A stretch of 64,000 nt of DNA from G963668655 sp963668655 (GCA_963668655.2 CAXXPQ010000004.1:1054001-1118000); one strand, 5' to 3'. Numbered from the stretch's first letter, positions 7,970-16,670 are shown. Numbers and translations: made by a program. The notes: generated from the letters alone by a model not told the origin.

Positions 7970-8851
7970 ATGACCGCAGAAAAGCCAACCGAACGAAATC
8001 GAAGTCTTAAGGAATTTATCCTTCGGGCTTTCATGATCCTGACCGGCGGCTTCATCACCGCCGCCGCCATCAACATCTTTCTGGTGCCCTTCAAGCTGCT
8101 GAGCGCCGGCGTCACCGGCATCGCCATGTTGCTGCATTATTTCCTGCCGTCGTTGTCCATCGGCCTGACCATGCTGATCCTGAACGTCCCCATCTTCATC
8201 CTGGGCTGGCTCTACATCGATCGGCGCTTCACGTTCTGGAGCCTCTACGGCATGGGCGTGCTGGCGATCAGCCTGGATCTGACCGCCTCCTGGGCCGCAT
8301 GGAACCCGGCGAACGATCTGTACATGGCGCTCATCATCGGCGGTCTGCTCGCCGGGGTCGGCATGGGCGTCACCTTCCGCGCCCGGGGCTCCATGGGCGG
8401 AACCGACATCATCGCTGCCATTTTGCGAAAGAAATTCTCCACCTCCATCGGCTCGGCGCAGTTCATGATGAACGCCGGAATCCTTCTGGCGTTGGCCTTC
8501 AAGTTCTCCTTCCAATCCGCCCTGGCTTCCGGGTTTTCCATCTTCTTCGAATCCTGGGCCTGCGACAGGACCATCCTGGGCATCAGCACCAACAAAGCCC
8601 TGCTGGTGGTGACGAAACAGCCGCAGATCGTCGGCGACGCGCTCATGGAGAAGCTGGACCGCGGCGTGACCTATCTGCGGGGACGCGGCGGCTATCTGAA
8701 GGACGAAAAGGAGATCGTCTACTGCGTCATCACCCCGCGTCAGCTGGGACAGGCCAAGGCCGTCATCGAGCGCATCGACCCGAAAAGCTTCTCCACCGTG
8801 GTGGACGCCAACGAGGTCATCGGAGACGGATTCCGACGCTCGCCGATCTGA
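7970..8851 (+). CDS. YitT family membrane protein
   Basis: 293 residues with a GAGAGGG ribosome site. An N-terminal half of five or six hydrophobic helices (residues ~18-200; includes GGFITAAAINIFLVP and GTDIIA) fits the YitT membrane domain, and the last ~85 residues (KLDRGVTYLRGRGGYLKDEK onward) fit the DUF2179 ligand-binding-like domain usually attached to it. Length and order are standard. The family is integral to the inner membrane; its transport substrate is not known. A MITE-like element begins 8 bp past the stop codon. Confidence 0.9.
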   Translation: MTAEKPTERNRSLKEFILRAFMILTGGFITAAAINIFLVPFKLLSAGVTGIAMLLHYFLPSLSIGLTMLILNVPIFILGWLYIDRRFTFWSLYGMGVLAISLDLTASWAAWNPANDLYMALIIGGLLAGVGMGVTFRARGSMGGTDIIAAILRKKFSTSIGSAQFMMNAGILLALAFKFSFQSALASGFSIFFESWACDRTILGISTNKALLVVTKQPQIVGDALMEKLDRGVTYLRGRGGYLKDEKEIVYCVITPRQLGQAKAVIERIDPKSFSTVVDANEVIGDGFRRSPI

Positions 8852-8858
8852 TTCGTAA

Positions 8859-9021
8859 GGCGACCTCTAAAAATGGCTATTCGTCGCGAGTACGAACGAT
8901 TTTCAGATTCGGGCGTTTTTCACAACCGCAGGCATATCAAGAAGATACGTCGAGGATTGGGAAAAACGATCCGGATCTGAAAGATTCGTTCGCAGCAGAA
9001 GTTGGATTTTTAGAGGTTGCC
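8859..9021. mobile_element. 163-bp MITE-like element with 4-bp target duplication
   Basis: GGCGACCTCTAAAAAT at the left end faces ATTTTTAGAGGTTGCC at the right end (one mismatch in 16). The flanks carry GTAA on both sides (8855-8858 and 9022-9025), a possible target-site duplication. The inverted similarity continues imperfectly inward for about 70 bp on each side, so the element is essentially one long imperfect palindrome with no coding capacity. It looks like a non-autonomous derivative of an insertion sequence that is not in this window. Confidence 0.7.
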
Positions 9022-9068
9022 GTAAAACCTCGAACTCGAAAATCCTCCCTTTTATCGACCTTCGGGGG

Positions 9069-9096
9069 TTGACATCTCGCCCGCTGCACTTATGTT
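9069..9096 (+). promoter_or_regulatory. Predicted sigma70-type promoter of the 55-residue lipoprotein gene
   Basis: TTGACA (9069-9074), 16-bp spacer, TATGTT (9091-9096), ending 42 bp before the ATG at 9139. Confidence 0.65.
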
Positions 9097-9138
9097 ACAA
9101 AAATTACTCCTCACAGGCCCATATTCGAGGAAAACGGC

Positions 9139-9306
9139 ATGATTCTTTCTCTGAGGCGACGGATTTCGAAGGTGATCGGGACCATCTTGCTGGTCTGTTC
9201 CTTCGGCCTCGTTCAGATCAACTGGACGGGATGCAGCCTGGAGGATGCGGATGGTGTCGATAAAACATCCATCAGCCGCAATATCGACGACGATCCGTCA
9301 GACTGA
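9139..9306 (+). CDS. Candidate small lipoprotein, 55 aa
   Basis: A 55-residue reading frame: MILSLRRRISKVIG with a basic start, a hydrophobic core (TILLVCSFGLVQI), then NWTGC and a short acidic tail rich in Asp and Ser. This is the layout of a lipoprotein signal peptide with Cys32 as the lipidation site, although Trp at -3 is not the usual Leu. GAGG lies 8 bp upstream of the ATG and a good promoter precedes it. It stands alone between the MITE-like element and dnaK. Function unknown; homologues in related genomes would be needed to accept it. Confidence 0.5.
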   Translation: MILSLRRRISKVIGTILLVCSFGLVQINWTGCSLEDADGVDKTSISRNIDDDPSD

Positions 9307-9421
9307 ACCTATAGGAATAGCAGCAAATCTCTTGAAGAGATCCTCCTCCCGAACCGCTCTTCAGGTTCCCCTTATTACATTTCCCGTTTCATGTTTTCCC
9401 CCATTATTGCCCTCCGACCGC

Positions 9422-9449
9422 TTGACAGGCTCCGGATCGGCCTTACTTT
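9422..9449 (+). promoter_or_regulatory. Predicted promoter of dnaK
   Basis: TTGACA (9422-9427), 16-bp spacer, TACTTT (9444-9449), about 95 bp upstream of the dnaK start. The -10 does not resemble the CCCCAT-type heat-shock sigma motif, and no CIRCE inverted repeat is visible in this gap. Confidence 0.5.
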
Positions 9450-9544
9450 AGGATCGAATAAAGGAATACCGGTTCCTGAAAAGAAAGATAAGGATTCGAA
9501 AATATAAGGAAACTGAGAACATACGGACCGAAAGGAGAAATGTC

Positions 9545-11470
9545 ATGCCGAAAACCGTGGGAATCGATCTGGGAACGACCAACTCCGTCATCGCCGTGAT
9601 GGAAGGCGACAACGCCACCGTCATCGCCAATAACGAAGGCAACCGGACCACTCCGTCCGTGGTGGGATATTCGAAAGACGGCGAGCGCCTGGTGGGCGCG
9701 CTAGCCAAGCGCCAGGCGGTCATGAACCCCGAACACACCGTCTTTTCCGCCAAGCGCTTCGTGGGCCGTAAATGGGGCGAAGTGGACGAGGAATCCAAGC
9801 AGGTTCCGTATCAAATGGAAAAAGGCGACGGAGACGTAATCCGCTTCAACATCCAGGGCAAATCCATCGCGCCGGAGGAAATCTCCGCCCAGGTGCTGCG
9901 CAAGCTGGTCAACGACGCCGAGTCCTATCTTGGTGAAACCATTACGGATGTCGTCGTCACCGTCCCCGCCTATTTCAACGACAGTCAGCGCCAGGCCACC
10001 AAGGACGCCGGAAAAATCGCCGGCTTGAACGTGCTGCGCATCGTCAACGAACCCACGGCAGCGGCCCTGGCCTACGGATTGAACAAGCACAAGGACGAGA
10101 AAGTCCTGGTTTTCGATCTCGGCGGCGGAACCTTCGACGTCTCCATCCTGGACATCGGCGACAACGTGGTGGAGGTCATGTCCACCTCCGGCGACACCCA
10201 CCTGGGTGGTGACGATTTCGACATGAAACTGGTGGATCACATCGCCGACCAGTTCAAAAAGGACCAGGGCATCGACCTGCGCCAGGATAAGCAGGCTCTC
10301 CAGCGCCTGATGGAAGCCGCCGAGAAGGCCAAATGCGAACTCTCCAGCATGACGGAAGCCACCGTCTCGCTGCCCTTCATCACCGCCGACGCCAGCGGAC
10401 CCAAGCACCTGGAAATGCGCATCAATCGCGCCACCTTCAACGAATTGACCCAGCATCTGGTGGAACGCTGCCGCGGGCCGGTCAATCGCGCCCTGTCCGA
10501 CGCCGGACTGAAACCCGCCGAGATCAACGAGGTCATCCTGGTGGGCGGCTCCACCCGCATTCCGGCGGTCAAGGATCTGGTGAAGGAAATGATCGGCAAG
10601 GAGCCGAACCAGTCCGTGAACCCGGACGAAGTCGTGGCCATGGGCGCGGCGGTGCAGGCGGGCATCCTCCAGGGCGATGTCAAGGACGTGTTGCTTCTGG
10701 ACGTGACCCCGCTTTCCCTGGGCATCGAAACCCTGGGCGGCGTCATGACGCGCCTGATCGAGCGCAACACCACCATCCCGGTGCGGAAATCGGAAACCTT
10801 CTCCACCGCGGACGACAACCAGACGGCCGTCACCATCCGCGTGCTTCAGGGCGAGCGGGAGATGGCGAGCAACAACCGACTGCTCGGTCAGTTCAACCTG
10901 GAAGGCATCCGCCTGGCTCCTCGGGGAATGCCGCAGATCGAGGTGATTTTCGACATCGACGCCAACGGCATCCTCAATGTCTCCGCTCTGGACAAGGACA
11001 CCAAGAAAGAACAGAAAATCACCATCACCGCCTCCTCGAATCTCTCCGATTCGGACGTGGAGCGCATGGTGAAGGAGGCCGAACAGAACGCGGAGGCCGA
11101 CAAGAAGAGCCGCGAGGAAATCGACCTGCGCAACCAGACGGATCAGTTCGCCTACCAGGTCGAGCGCCAACTGAAGGAACTGGGCGACGCCGTTCCCGAA
11201 GCCGACCGCAAGGACGCCGAACAGAAAATCGAAGCCATCCGTAAGGCCGTCAAGGAGCAGGCTCCCTCGGAGGAACTCTCCCGGCTGAAGGGCGAACTGG
11301 AATCGGTCATTCACAAGATCGGCGAGGCGGCCTACAAAAACACCACGGACGCCCAGGGCGCTCCGGGCGCGGGCGCGGATCCGAATCCGGGAAATGGCGC
11401 GGGAAACACGGGCGGCGCGGGCAAGCCCGACGACGACGTGATCGACGCCGACTTCCAGAAGGTGGACTGA
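9545..11470 (+). CDS. dnaK: Molecular chaperone DnaK (Hsp70)
   Basis: 641 residues, the normal DnaK length. The N-terminal ATPase begins GIDLGTTNSVIAVMEG and has VPAYFNDSQRQATKDAG and the phosphate-2 region FDLGGGTFDVSIL. The substrate-binding domain follows from ~residue 390 (DVTPLSLGIETLGG), and the tail ends in a Gly/Asn/Pro-rich linker and VIDADFQKVD. AAAGGAG precedes the ATG. It folds nascent and stress-denatured proteins with DnaJ and GrpE. Neither cofactor gene is adjacent. A strong terminator lies 45 bp downstream. Confidence 0.98.
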   Translation: MPKTVGIDLGTTNSVIAVMEGDNATVIANNEGNRTTPSVVGYSKDGERLVGALAKRQAVMNPEHTVFSAKRFVGRKWGEVDEESKQVPYQMEKGDGDVIRFNIQGKSIAPEEISAQVLRKLVNDAESYLGETITDVVVTVPAYFNDSQRQATKDAGKIAGLNVLRIVNEPTAAALAYGLNKHKDEKVLVFDLGGGTFDVSILDIGDNVVEVMSTSGDTHLGGDDFDMKLVDHIADQFKKDQGIDLRQDKQALQRLMEAAEKAKCELSSMTEATVSLPFITADASGPKHLEMRINRATFNELTQHLVERCRGPVNRALSDAGLKPAEINEVILVGGSTRIPAVKDLVKEMIGKEPNQSVNPDEVVAMGAAVQAGILQGDVKDVLLLDVTPLSLGIETLGGVMTRLIERNTTIPVRKSETFSTADDNQTAVTIRVLQGEREMASNNRLLGQFNLEGIRLAPRGMPQIEVIFDIDANGILNVSALDKDTKKEQKITITASSNLSDSDVERMVKEAEQNAEADKKSREEIDLRNQTDQFAYQVERQLKELGDAVPEADRKDAEQKIEAIRKAVKEQAPSEELSRLKGELESVIHKIGEAAYKNTTDAQGAPGAGADPNPGNGAGNTGGAGKPDDDVIDADFQKVD

Positions 11471-11514
11471 CGACAAGGACCGGCCCGAGAATCTCCTGCA
11501 TCAGACCATGCAAG

Positions 11515-11542
11515 CCCCTCGCCGCAAAGCGAGGGGTTTTTT
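11515..11542 (+). terminator. Intrinsic terminator of dnaK
   Basis: CCCCTCGC (11515-11522) pairs with GCGAGGGG (11529-11536), followed by six T. Confidence 0.95.
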
Positions 11543-11594
11543 CGTTTCGCATTTTCAATAAGGAAGCCCCACCGCCGTGGACGCACCACGATGC

Positions 11595-11937
11595 GGTCTG
11601 GCACGTTTTTTGCGAAGGTTTTCCGTCCGGACGAGCCGAAACGCCTCCCTCTCCGATCCCCGGAAACAGAAGCGCCGCGCGGGAATTTCATTTCGGTGAA
11701 ATTCCCGCCCCCCGGAATCGAAAATTCCGGGGGGCCTTTCGCCGTTTCGGCGAAAGGCGCGGCCTGAAAGCCGCATCCTCCGGCGCCCCGGCGCATCATG
11801 TCCGGACGGTAAACCGGCGCGGCACGCCTTTTGCGCCGGCATGGAGATTGCAAACCGCTGAATTCATAACGAAAATCCGATCGCAATCCACATGCCGGCG
11901 CAAAAGGCGTGCCGCTTGCAAAAATACGTGCCAGACC
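11595..11937. repeat. Structured ~345-bp repeat, copy B
   Basis: The ends are inverted repeats (GGTCTGGCACG at 11595-11605; CGTGCCAGACC at 11927-11937), extended inward by TTTTTGC/GCAAAAA. Three hairpins follow in order: GGGAATTTCA/TGAAATTCCC (~11681-11706), CCCCCGGAAT/ATTCCGGGGG (~11709-11733) and CCTTTCGCCG/CGGCGAAAGG (~11736-11758). The right-hand ~120 bp hold a 25-bp perfect inverted repeat (11819-11843 with 11891-11915) around a conserved loop. Copy C at 29614-29961 has the same order with compensating changes. It sits between the convergent dnaK and DUF362 genes, and the rest of that 544-bp gap holds only the dnaK terminator. Confidence 0.85.
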
Positions 11938-12014
11938 GAGCCCTCCCGACTCGCCTCGGATATGGAATAGGAACTTTCGACCGTCGAAAGGAGGAGCGTC
12001 CGCTTCGCTCGCCG

Positions 12015-13130
12015 TTATATCGTTTCCGGTATCGTGGAAACGTGGCCGTAGCGATCGAACAGATCGGCCCAGGGAGACTGCTTCCGCCAGCCATCCACCA
12101 CGGCCTTGCCCTTCATGGGATACCAGACCTGGTCGTGATAGACCGCCGAAGCGGTGACGAAGCCATGCACCAGCGGCGTGTGGAACAGAAGATTCTGGAA
12201 CACGCGCAAGGGCGAATGCCACAGGAGCTTGCCCGTTCCGGTGGCGAAATTCGCCCCCACGCCGAAGCGCCAGTTTTCCTTCAAAAGATCCGCGTCGCCC
12301 ACGATCTCGATGTCCGCCGGATCGGCGACGCCCAGACCGTCGTCGTGGGCCATGCGCGTGCAGGCGATCCTCATGGGATCGAAGCCCATGATCTTGGCGG
12401 CCACGGCGTCGATGGCCACCTGGTCGGCGCTGGCGAGAATGACGTTTTTGTCGTGGGGGATCACGGTGCGCGGTCCCGGACCTTCCGCCGCGGTGGTTCC
12501 ATCCATGGTGGCGAAGAGCCCCGAGTGGATCTCTTTCTGGATGGCCAGAAGATCCACCAGGGTTTCGTGGATCCAGGTATGCGTATAGTGCCGCTTGTAG
12601 CTCAGCAGACCGCCGAAGGCGTTTTTCAGCGCCCCGGTATAGGTCGTATAGGTATGGGTCTTCATCGTGGGCAGATGCACGATGTTTTTGCCGTGGAAAT
12701 AGTCCGGCACGCGGATGCCTTCCGGGAAGATGTGGTCCAGGACGTGCATGCGCGCCTTGGGGCGATAGAGTTCCCAGCGCATGTCGCTTTCCAGGAAGTT
12801 GAATTTCCTCGGGATATCGTATTTTTCATAGACGGACTTGAAGTGCAGATTGATTTCGCCCTTGTAAGGATCCGTGACCACGGTGTGGTTGTGAACGTCC
12901 ACGATCTCTTCGCAGCCGATGTCCCGCAGGCCGAGGATCGTTCCCTCCAGCTGCCAGGGCGTGGTATTGACGCCGGGAAACATCAGGTGCCAGGTGATGT
13001 TGTCTTTCAGAATCGTGGTCGCGCCGGGATCCATGAACGCTTTCGCGTCCGCCATTTCAAACAGCCGCCGATAATCCCGCACCACGTTTTCCGGATCGGT
13101 CCGAAGAATCGCCACTTTCGCTTTCGCCAT
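12015..13130 (-). CDS. DUF362 domain-containing protein
   Basis: 371 residues from the ATG at 13130, which has AAAGGAG at good spacing; the frame is open ~100 codons further upstream but without a convincing start. The sequence contains DUF362-type features: a Lys/His-rich core (VHLPTMKTHTYTTYTGALKN), GLLSYKRHYTH, and DQVAIDAVAAKIMGFDP near the C-terminus. DUF362 proteins are often linked to iron-sulfur chemistry, but no CxxCxxC ferredoxin motif is visible here and the reaction is unknown. No signal peptide, so probably cytoplasmic. It converges with dnaK across structured repeat copy B. Confidence 0.85.
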   Translation of the reverse strand: MAKAKVAILRTDPENVVRDYRRLFEMADAKAFMDPGATTILKDNITWHLMFPGVNTTPWQLEGTILGLRDIGCEEIVDVHNHTVVTDPYKGEINLHFKSVYEKYDIPRKFNFLESDMRWELYRPKARMHVLDHIFPEGIRVPDYFHGKNIVHLPTMKTHTYTTYTGALKNAFGGLLSYKRHYTHTWIHETLVDLLAIQKEIHSGLFATMDGTTAAEGPGPRTVIPHDKNVILASADQVAIDAVAAKIMGFDPMRIACTRMAHDDGLGVADPADIEIVGDADLLKENWRFGVGANFATGTGKLLWHSPLRVFQNLLFHTPLVHGFVTASAVYHDQVWYPMKGKAVVDGWRKQSPWADLFDRYGHVSTIPETI

Positions 13131-13392
13131 CGTGTAACTCCTTTTAGAGAGCGTGTTTTTCCTTCTCCGGTTATCGTACGGAAACGGTCGGCTGTCAAGC
13201 TCCCGACAAGCGGCGGAAAGAAAAATCATGCACTTTTTCCACCGGCGGCGTTTCGGGCTCGAACGGACCTTCCCCCGTCCTTCCTTGCAAAAGCGTTCAT
13301 TTTTCGCGCCAACCAACCGATATACATTGGAAAATGGGCATGCGCCTTTCGGCCTTTGCCGGAAGGCTTCCGATTTTAAGGAGACAAGCATC

Positions 13393-14097
13393 GTGACCGA
13401 GAACCCCAGGGAATCCTTCATCAACCGCCGCCTTCATCGCCGCTACAGCCGGCGAATTCCAGCTCTCTACGGCCACGGAACGCCCCGGCACCCCGGTTTC
13501 ATCCGCGATTTGAGCAGCGGCGGCGCCAAAATCAACGGTCGCATCCTGTATCAGCCCCAAACCTCGCTGGTGGTGGAAATTCAGGATCCGCAACAGACGG
13601 TGCGCGTCGTGGGACAAGTGATGCGCGTGGAACACCCCGACGCCGTGCGCGTCGGCCAGGGACAGTTTCCCGCCATGGGAATTCAGTTGGTGGACCACGG
13701 TCCCGACTACCTGGAGCTTCTGGATCGAATCATCAAGGAATTCAATGAGATGGAGGAGCGCCGGGAGCATCCTCGATACGACAAGATCTTCAAGGTCCAG
13801 TTCGAGACCCCGGAGCGTCTGGTGGAGGAATACACGCGCAACATCAGCCTGGGTGGCCTGTTCATCGCCACGGAATCGCCTCCGCCGCTGAACACCGTGG
13901 TAGAGGTCAACCTGATGCTCTACGAAATCATGCAGAACGTACGGGCGGAGGTGCGCGTGGTGAACATCATCACTCCGGAGCTGGCGGAGAAGATCGGCAT
14001 GCCCGCCGGCATCGGGGTTCAGTTCGAACGCTTTATGGACGACGGCCACAGGATATTGCAGGAGTATGTGGAGGAATTCCGGCGTTTCGCGAAATAA
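13393..14097 (+). CDS. Tandem PilZ-domain protein
   Basis: 234 residues from a GTG at 13393 with AAGGAGA upstream. There are two PilZ-like modules. The first (residues ~10-110) has the RRLHRRYSRR arginine cluster and DLSSGG (the D/NxSxxG pattern). The second (~125-225) has ERREHPRYDK and NISLGGLFIAT and resembles the TIGR02266 'Myxococcus xanthus paralogous domain'. PilZ domains bind cyclic di-GMP through the arginine cluster and the D/NxSxxG loop; both modules keep recognisable versions. Cytoplasmic; a c-di-GMP effector in motility or surface behaviour is likely but not shown by the neighbours. Confidence 0.88.
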   Translation: MTENPRESFINRRLHRRYSRRIPALYGHGTPRHPGFIRDLSSGGAKINGRILYQPQTSLVVEIQDPQQTVRVVGQVMRVEHPDAVRVGQGQFPAMGIQLVDHGPDYLELLDRIIKEFNEMEERREHPRYDKIFKVQFETPERLVEEYTRNISLGGLFIATESPPPLNTVVEVNLMLYEIMQNVRAEVRVVNIITPELAEKIGMPAGIGVQFERFMDDGHRILQEYVEEFRRFAK

Positions 14098-14146
14098 GGA
14101 CGTTCGAAGAGGCGGAACCGGCTGCGTTTTTTTTACGGAAAAGGGA

Positions 14147-14175
14147 TTGAAAGCCGGTTCCGGTACGAGTATACT
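14147..14175 (+). promoter_or_regulatory. Predicted promoter of phoH, within an inverted repeat
   Basis: TTGAAA (14147-14152), 17-bp spacer, TATACT (14170-14175), 35 bp before the ATG. A 10-bp inverted repeat, GGAACCGGCT (14114-14123) and AGCCGGTTCC (14152-14161), overlaps the -35 and spacer and might be an operator. Confidence 0.75.
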
Positions 14176-14210
14176 CAGTGGACCTTTTTGCCAACCGAAC
14201 GGAGACGCCG

Positions 14211-15551
14211 ATGACCGACGCCGCGCCCACCTCGAAACGAATGTTCGTGCTGGACACCAACGTCCTGCTTCACGATCATGGAGCCATCTACAAATTCGAG
14301 GAGCACGACGTCGTGCTTCCCATCGTCGTGCTGGAGGAACTGGATAAATTCAAGAAGGGAAACGATTCCATCAACTTCCAGGCACGGCAGTTCATCCGTG
14401 AACTGGACAAGATCGCGGGGGAGGCCCTGTTCGCCGAGGGCATTCCCATCGGCGACAAAGGCGGGCGGCTGTTCATCAAAATGCGCGGGACCGATTCCGA
14501 ACTGGTGGAAAAAGCCTTCGCGATGAACAAGCCGGACCACCGGATTCTGGCGGTGGCCGACACGCTTTCCCGCGCGGAACCGGATACGAAGGTCATCATC
14601 GTCAGCAAAGACATCAACCTGCGCATGAAGGCCAAGGCCCTGGGAATCAACGCCCAGGACTATCAATCCGACAAGGTGCGCAACGTGGACGAGTTGTACA
14701 CCGGCATCAAACTCGTGGAGGGTCTGGACCCGGCCTTCATCTCGCGCTTTTACACCGAGCCGTACACGATCCCGCTGGAGGACGCCGGGCTGGAATCGGA
14801 ACCCACGGCCCATCAGAATTTCATTTTCAAAAACGGCAGCAGCAGCGCCCTGGCGCATTACAACCAGGACAATCGGGAGTTCGAACGGGTTTACAAACGC
14901 CCGGCCTACGGCATCGAGCCCCGTAACGCGGAGCAGGCCTTCGCCGTGGACGCCCTGATGCGACCGGACGTGCAACTGGTCAGCCTGACCGGAAAGGCGG
15001 GGACGGGAAAGACGCTGCTGGCCCTGGCGGCGGCGCTCGAACAACGCAAGCAATACCGGCAGATCTTCCTGGCGCGGCCCATCGTTCCCCTGGGCAATCG
15101 CGACATCGGCTTTCTTCCGGGAGACGTGGAATCCAAGCTGGATCCGTACATGCAGCCGTTGTGGGACAACCTGGGCGTGATCCGGCACCGCTATGCCCAG
15201 GGGAGTTCGGAAGGCAAGCGCATCACGGAGATGCTGGACCAGGAAAAATTGTATATCGCCCCCCTGGCCTTCATCCGGGGGCGCAGCCTGGACAAGATCT
15301 TCTTCATCGTGGACGAGGCCCAAAACCTCACCCCCCACGAAGTCAAGACCATCATCACCCGGGCGGGCGAAGGTTCCAAGATGGTGTTCACGGGGGATAT
15401 CCACCAGATCGACTCGCCGTACCTGGACACGCAGTCCAACGGTCTGACCTACTTGGTGGACCGCATGAAGGGCCAGTCGATCTACTCCCACGTCACCCTG
15501 GTGAAAGGCGAACGCAGCCACCTTGCCGAACTGGCCAGCGATCTGCTATAG
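14211..15551 (+). CDS. phoH: PhoH family protein (PIN domain + PhoH ATPase)
   Basis: 446 residues from the ATG at 14211 after GGAGA. The N-terminal PIN ribonuclease-like domain (residues ~8-140) has the acidic residues of FVLDTNVLLHD and VLEELDKFKKG, and a later Asp in PDHRILAVAD. The C-terminal PhoH ATPase (from ~235) has the Walker A motif GKAGTGKT and Walker B FFIVDEAQN, with TGDIHQID downstream. This two-domain form is the PhoH2/YlaK type, thought to couple RNA unwinding to cleavage. Cytoplasmic; monocistronic with its own promoter. Confidence 0.93.
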   Translation: MTDAAPTSKRMFVLDTNVLLHDHGAIYKFEEHDVVLPIVVLEELDKFKKGNDSINFQARQFIRELDKIAGEALFAEGIPIGDKGGRLFIKMRGTDSELVEKAFAMNKPDHRILAVADTLSRAEPDTKVIIVSKDINLRMKAKALGINAQDYQSDKVRNVDELYTGIKLVEGLDPAFISRFYTEPYTIPLEDAGLESEPTAHQNFIFKNGSSSALAHYNQDNREFERVYKRPAYGIEPRNAEQAFAVDALMRPDVQLVSLTGKAGTGKTLLALAAALEQRKQYRQIFLARPIVPLGNRDIGFLPGDVESKLDPYMQPLWDNLGVIRHRYAQGSSEGKRITEMLDQEKLYIAPLAFIRGRSLDKIFFIVDEAQNLTPHEVKTIITRAGEGSKMVFTGDIHQIDSPYLDTQSNGLTYLVDRMKGQSIYSHVTLVKGERSHLAELASDLL

Positions 15552-15621
15552 ACGTCGCGCCGAGAATTCCATCCGGATTTTCCGACACGTTCGCCGCGCG
15601 ACATCTCCGCTCCCTTCGCAA

Positions 15622-15650
15622 TTGACCGCCGCCGGTAAAACGTGTATACA
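15622..15650 (+). promoter_or_regulatory. Predicted promoter of the DUF2333 gene
   Basis: TTGACC (15622-15627), 17-bp spacer, TATACA (15645-15650), 36 bp upstream of the ATG at 15687. Confidence 0.75.
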
Positions 15651-15686
15651 GAATGGGCGACAATCTCAGCGAGAGGGAGGACGTTC

Positions 15687-16670
15687 ATGCCGGAAACCAA
15701 ACGCAAAAGCAGGGTCCACACCAAAAAGAGCTCCGGAACGGGCGGCGGACGAACCGCGGCTTATATCGTGCTGTCCGTCTTCGTCTTGGCGGGGTTCGTC
15801 ATTGCCATCGCCAATTATCGGTTTCCCGACTTCCATAAACCGGAATTCCAGAAAAACATCGCCGGAGACGCCTTTGCCGCCGTGCTGATCGATATCGGAG
15901 AGGAAATCAATACCGCCTGGCTGCCCAACGATCTTTTTTGGCCCTCGGCCTTTCTGGACAATCCCAGCAATTACCAATTGGGCGAGTTGGAAGTGCTGCG
16001 CTATTCCACGCGGGTGCTGCGCGACAACCTGACCCGGCTGCGGACCACGGACCTGATCGACAAGGACGCGGACATGGCCTATACCAGCTATGCCAACGAT
16101 CCCCTGCGCTGGGCCCTGCCCTCGGCCGAAAGCAAGCTGAAACTGGCCGTGAAACACATGACATCCTTCCGGGAAAGGCTGAAAAGCGGCCAGGCGCATT
16201 TTTACCCCCGGGCGGACAACCTGATAGAACTCCTGGGGCAATACAATTCGCTTCTGGGCGGCGTCTGCACGCGGCTGTCCACCATTCCCGGCGATTACAA
16301 CGACTTTCTGACCGAGGAAACCGCCGGAGACGAATTCATCGAAGGCGAACGCCCCGTCCGGGTGGAGATTCCCTGGAGCGAAATCGACGATCAGTTCTAT
16401 TACGCCCAGGGCGTGGCCTTCGGGCTGCGGCAGGCGCTTCTGAGCGTGCAGGTGGATTTCAAGGACATTTTACGGATGAAACGGGCGGATGAACTGCTTT
16501 CGAACATCATCCGGATTCTGGAGCATACCCAGTGGGAACCCAAATACCTGGTGATGAACTGCACGCCGGGAAGCTGGTTCCCCTGCCAGAACGATCCCAT
16601 GATGCTCAACAGCCGCCTCCAGGACGCCCGGCAGAAGATCGGTTCCCTGGTCTCCATGATGCAGAACTGA
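15687..16670 (+). CDS. DUF2333 family membrane-anchored protein
   Basis: 327 residues; the ATG at 15687 has GAGGGAGG upstream. A Lys/Arg-rich N-terminus is followed by one transmembrane helix (residues ~24-45: AAYIVLSVFVLAGFVIAI), leaving a large periplasmic domain. WLPNDLFWPSAFLDN and NYQLGELEVLRY match the conserved part of DUF2333 as I remember it. The function of that family is unknown. No neighbour gives a clue; it is read from its own promoter and converges with the TPR lipoprotein gene. Confidence 0.75.
   Translation: MPETKRKSRVHTKKSSGTGGGRTAAYIVLSVFVLAGFVIAIANYRFPDFHKPEFQKNIAGDAFAAVLIDIGEEINTAWLPNDLFWPSAFLDNPSNYQLGELEVLRYSTRVLRDNLTRLRTTDLIDKDADMAYTSYANDPLRWALPSAESKLKLAVKHMTSFRERLKSGQAHFYPRADNLIELLGQYNSLLGGVCTRLSTIPGDYNDFLTEETAGDEFIEGERPVRVEIPWSEIDDQFYYAQGVAFGLRQALLSVQVDFKDILRMKRADELLSNIIRILEHTQWEPKYLVMNCTPGSWFPCQNDPMMLNSRLQDARQKIGSLVSMMQN

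Noticed and set aside
9701..11476. 591-codon antisense frame across dnaK
   Set aside because: Long antisense frames opposite dnaK are a known effect of codon bias in this gene. There is no ribosome site or recognisable domain.
13131..13424. N-terminal extension of the DUF362 protein by ~98 codons
   Set aside because: The extension is Arg/Lys-rich without domain character and crosses the divergent promoter gap. The ATG at 13130 has AAAGGAG.
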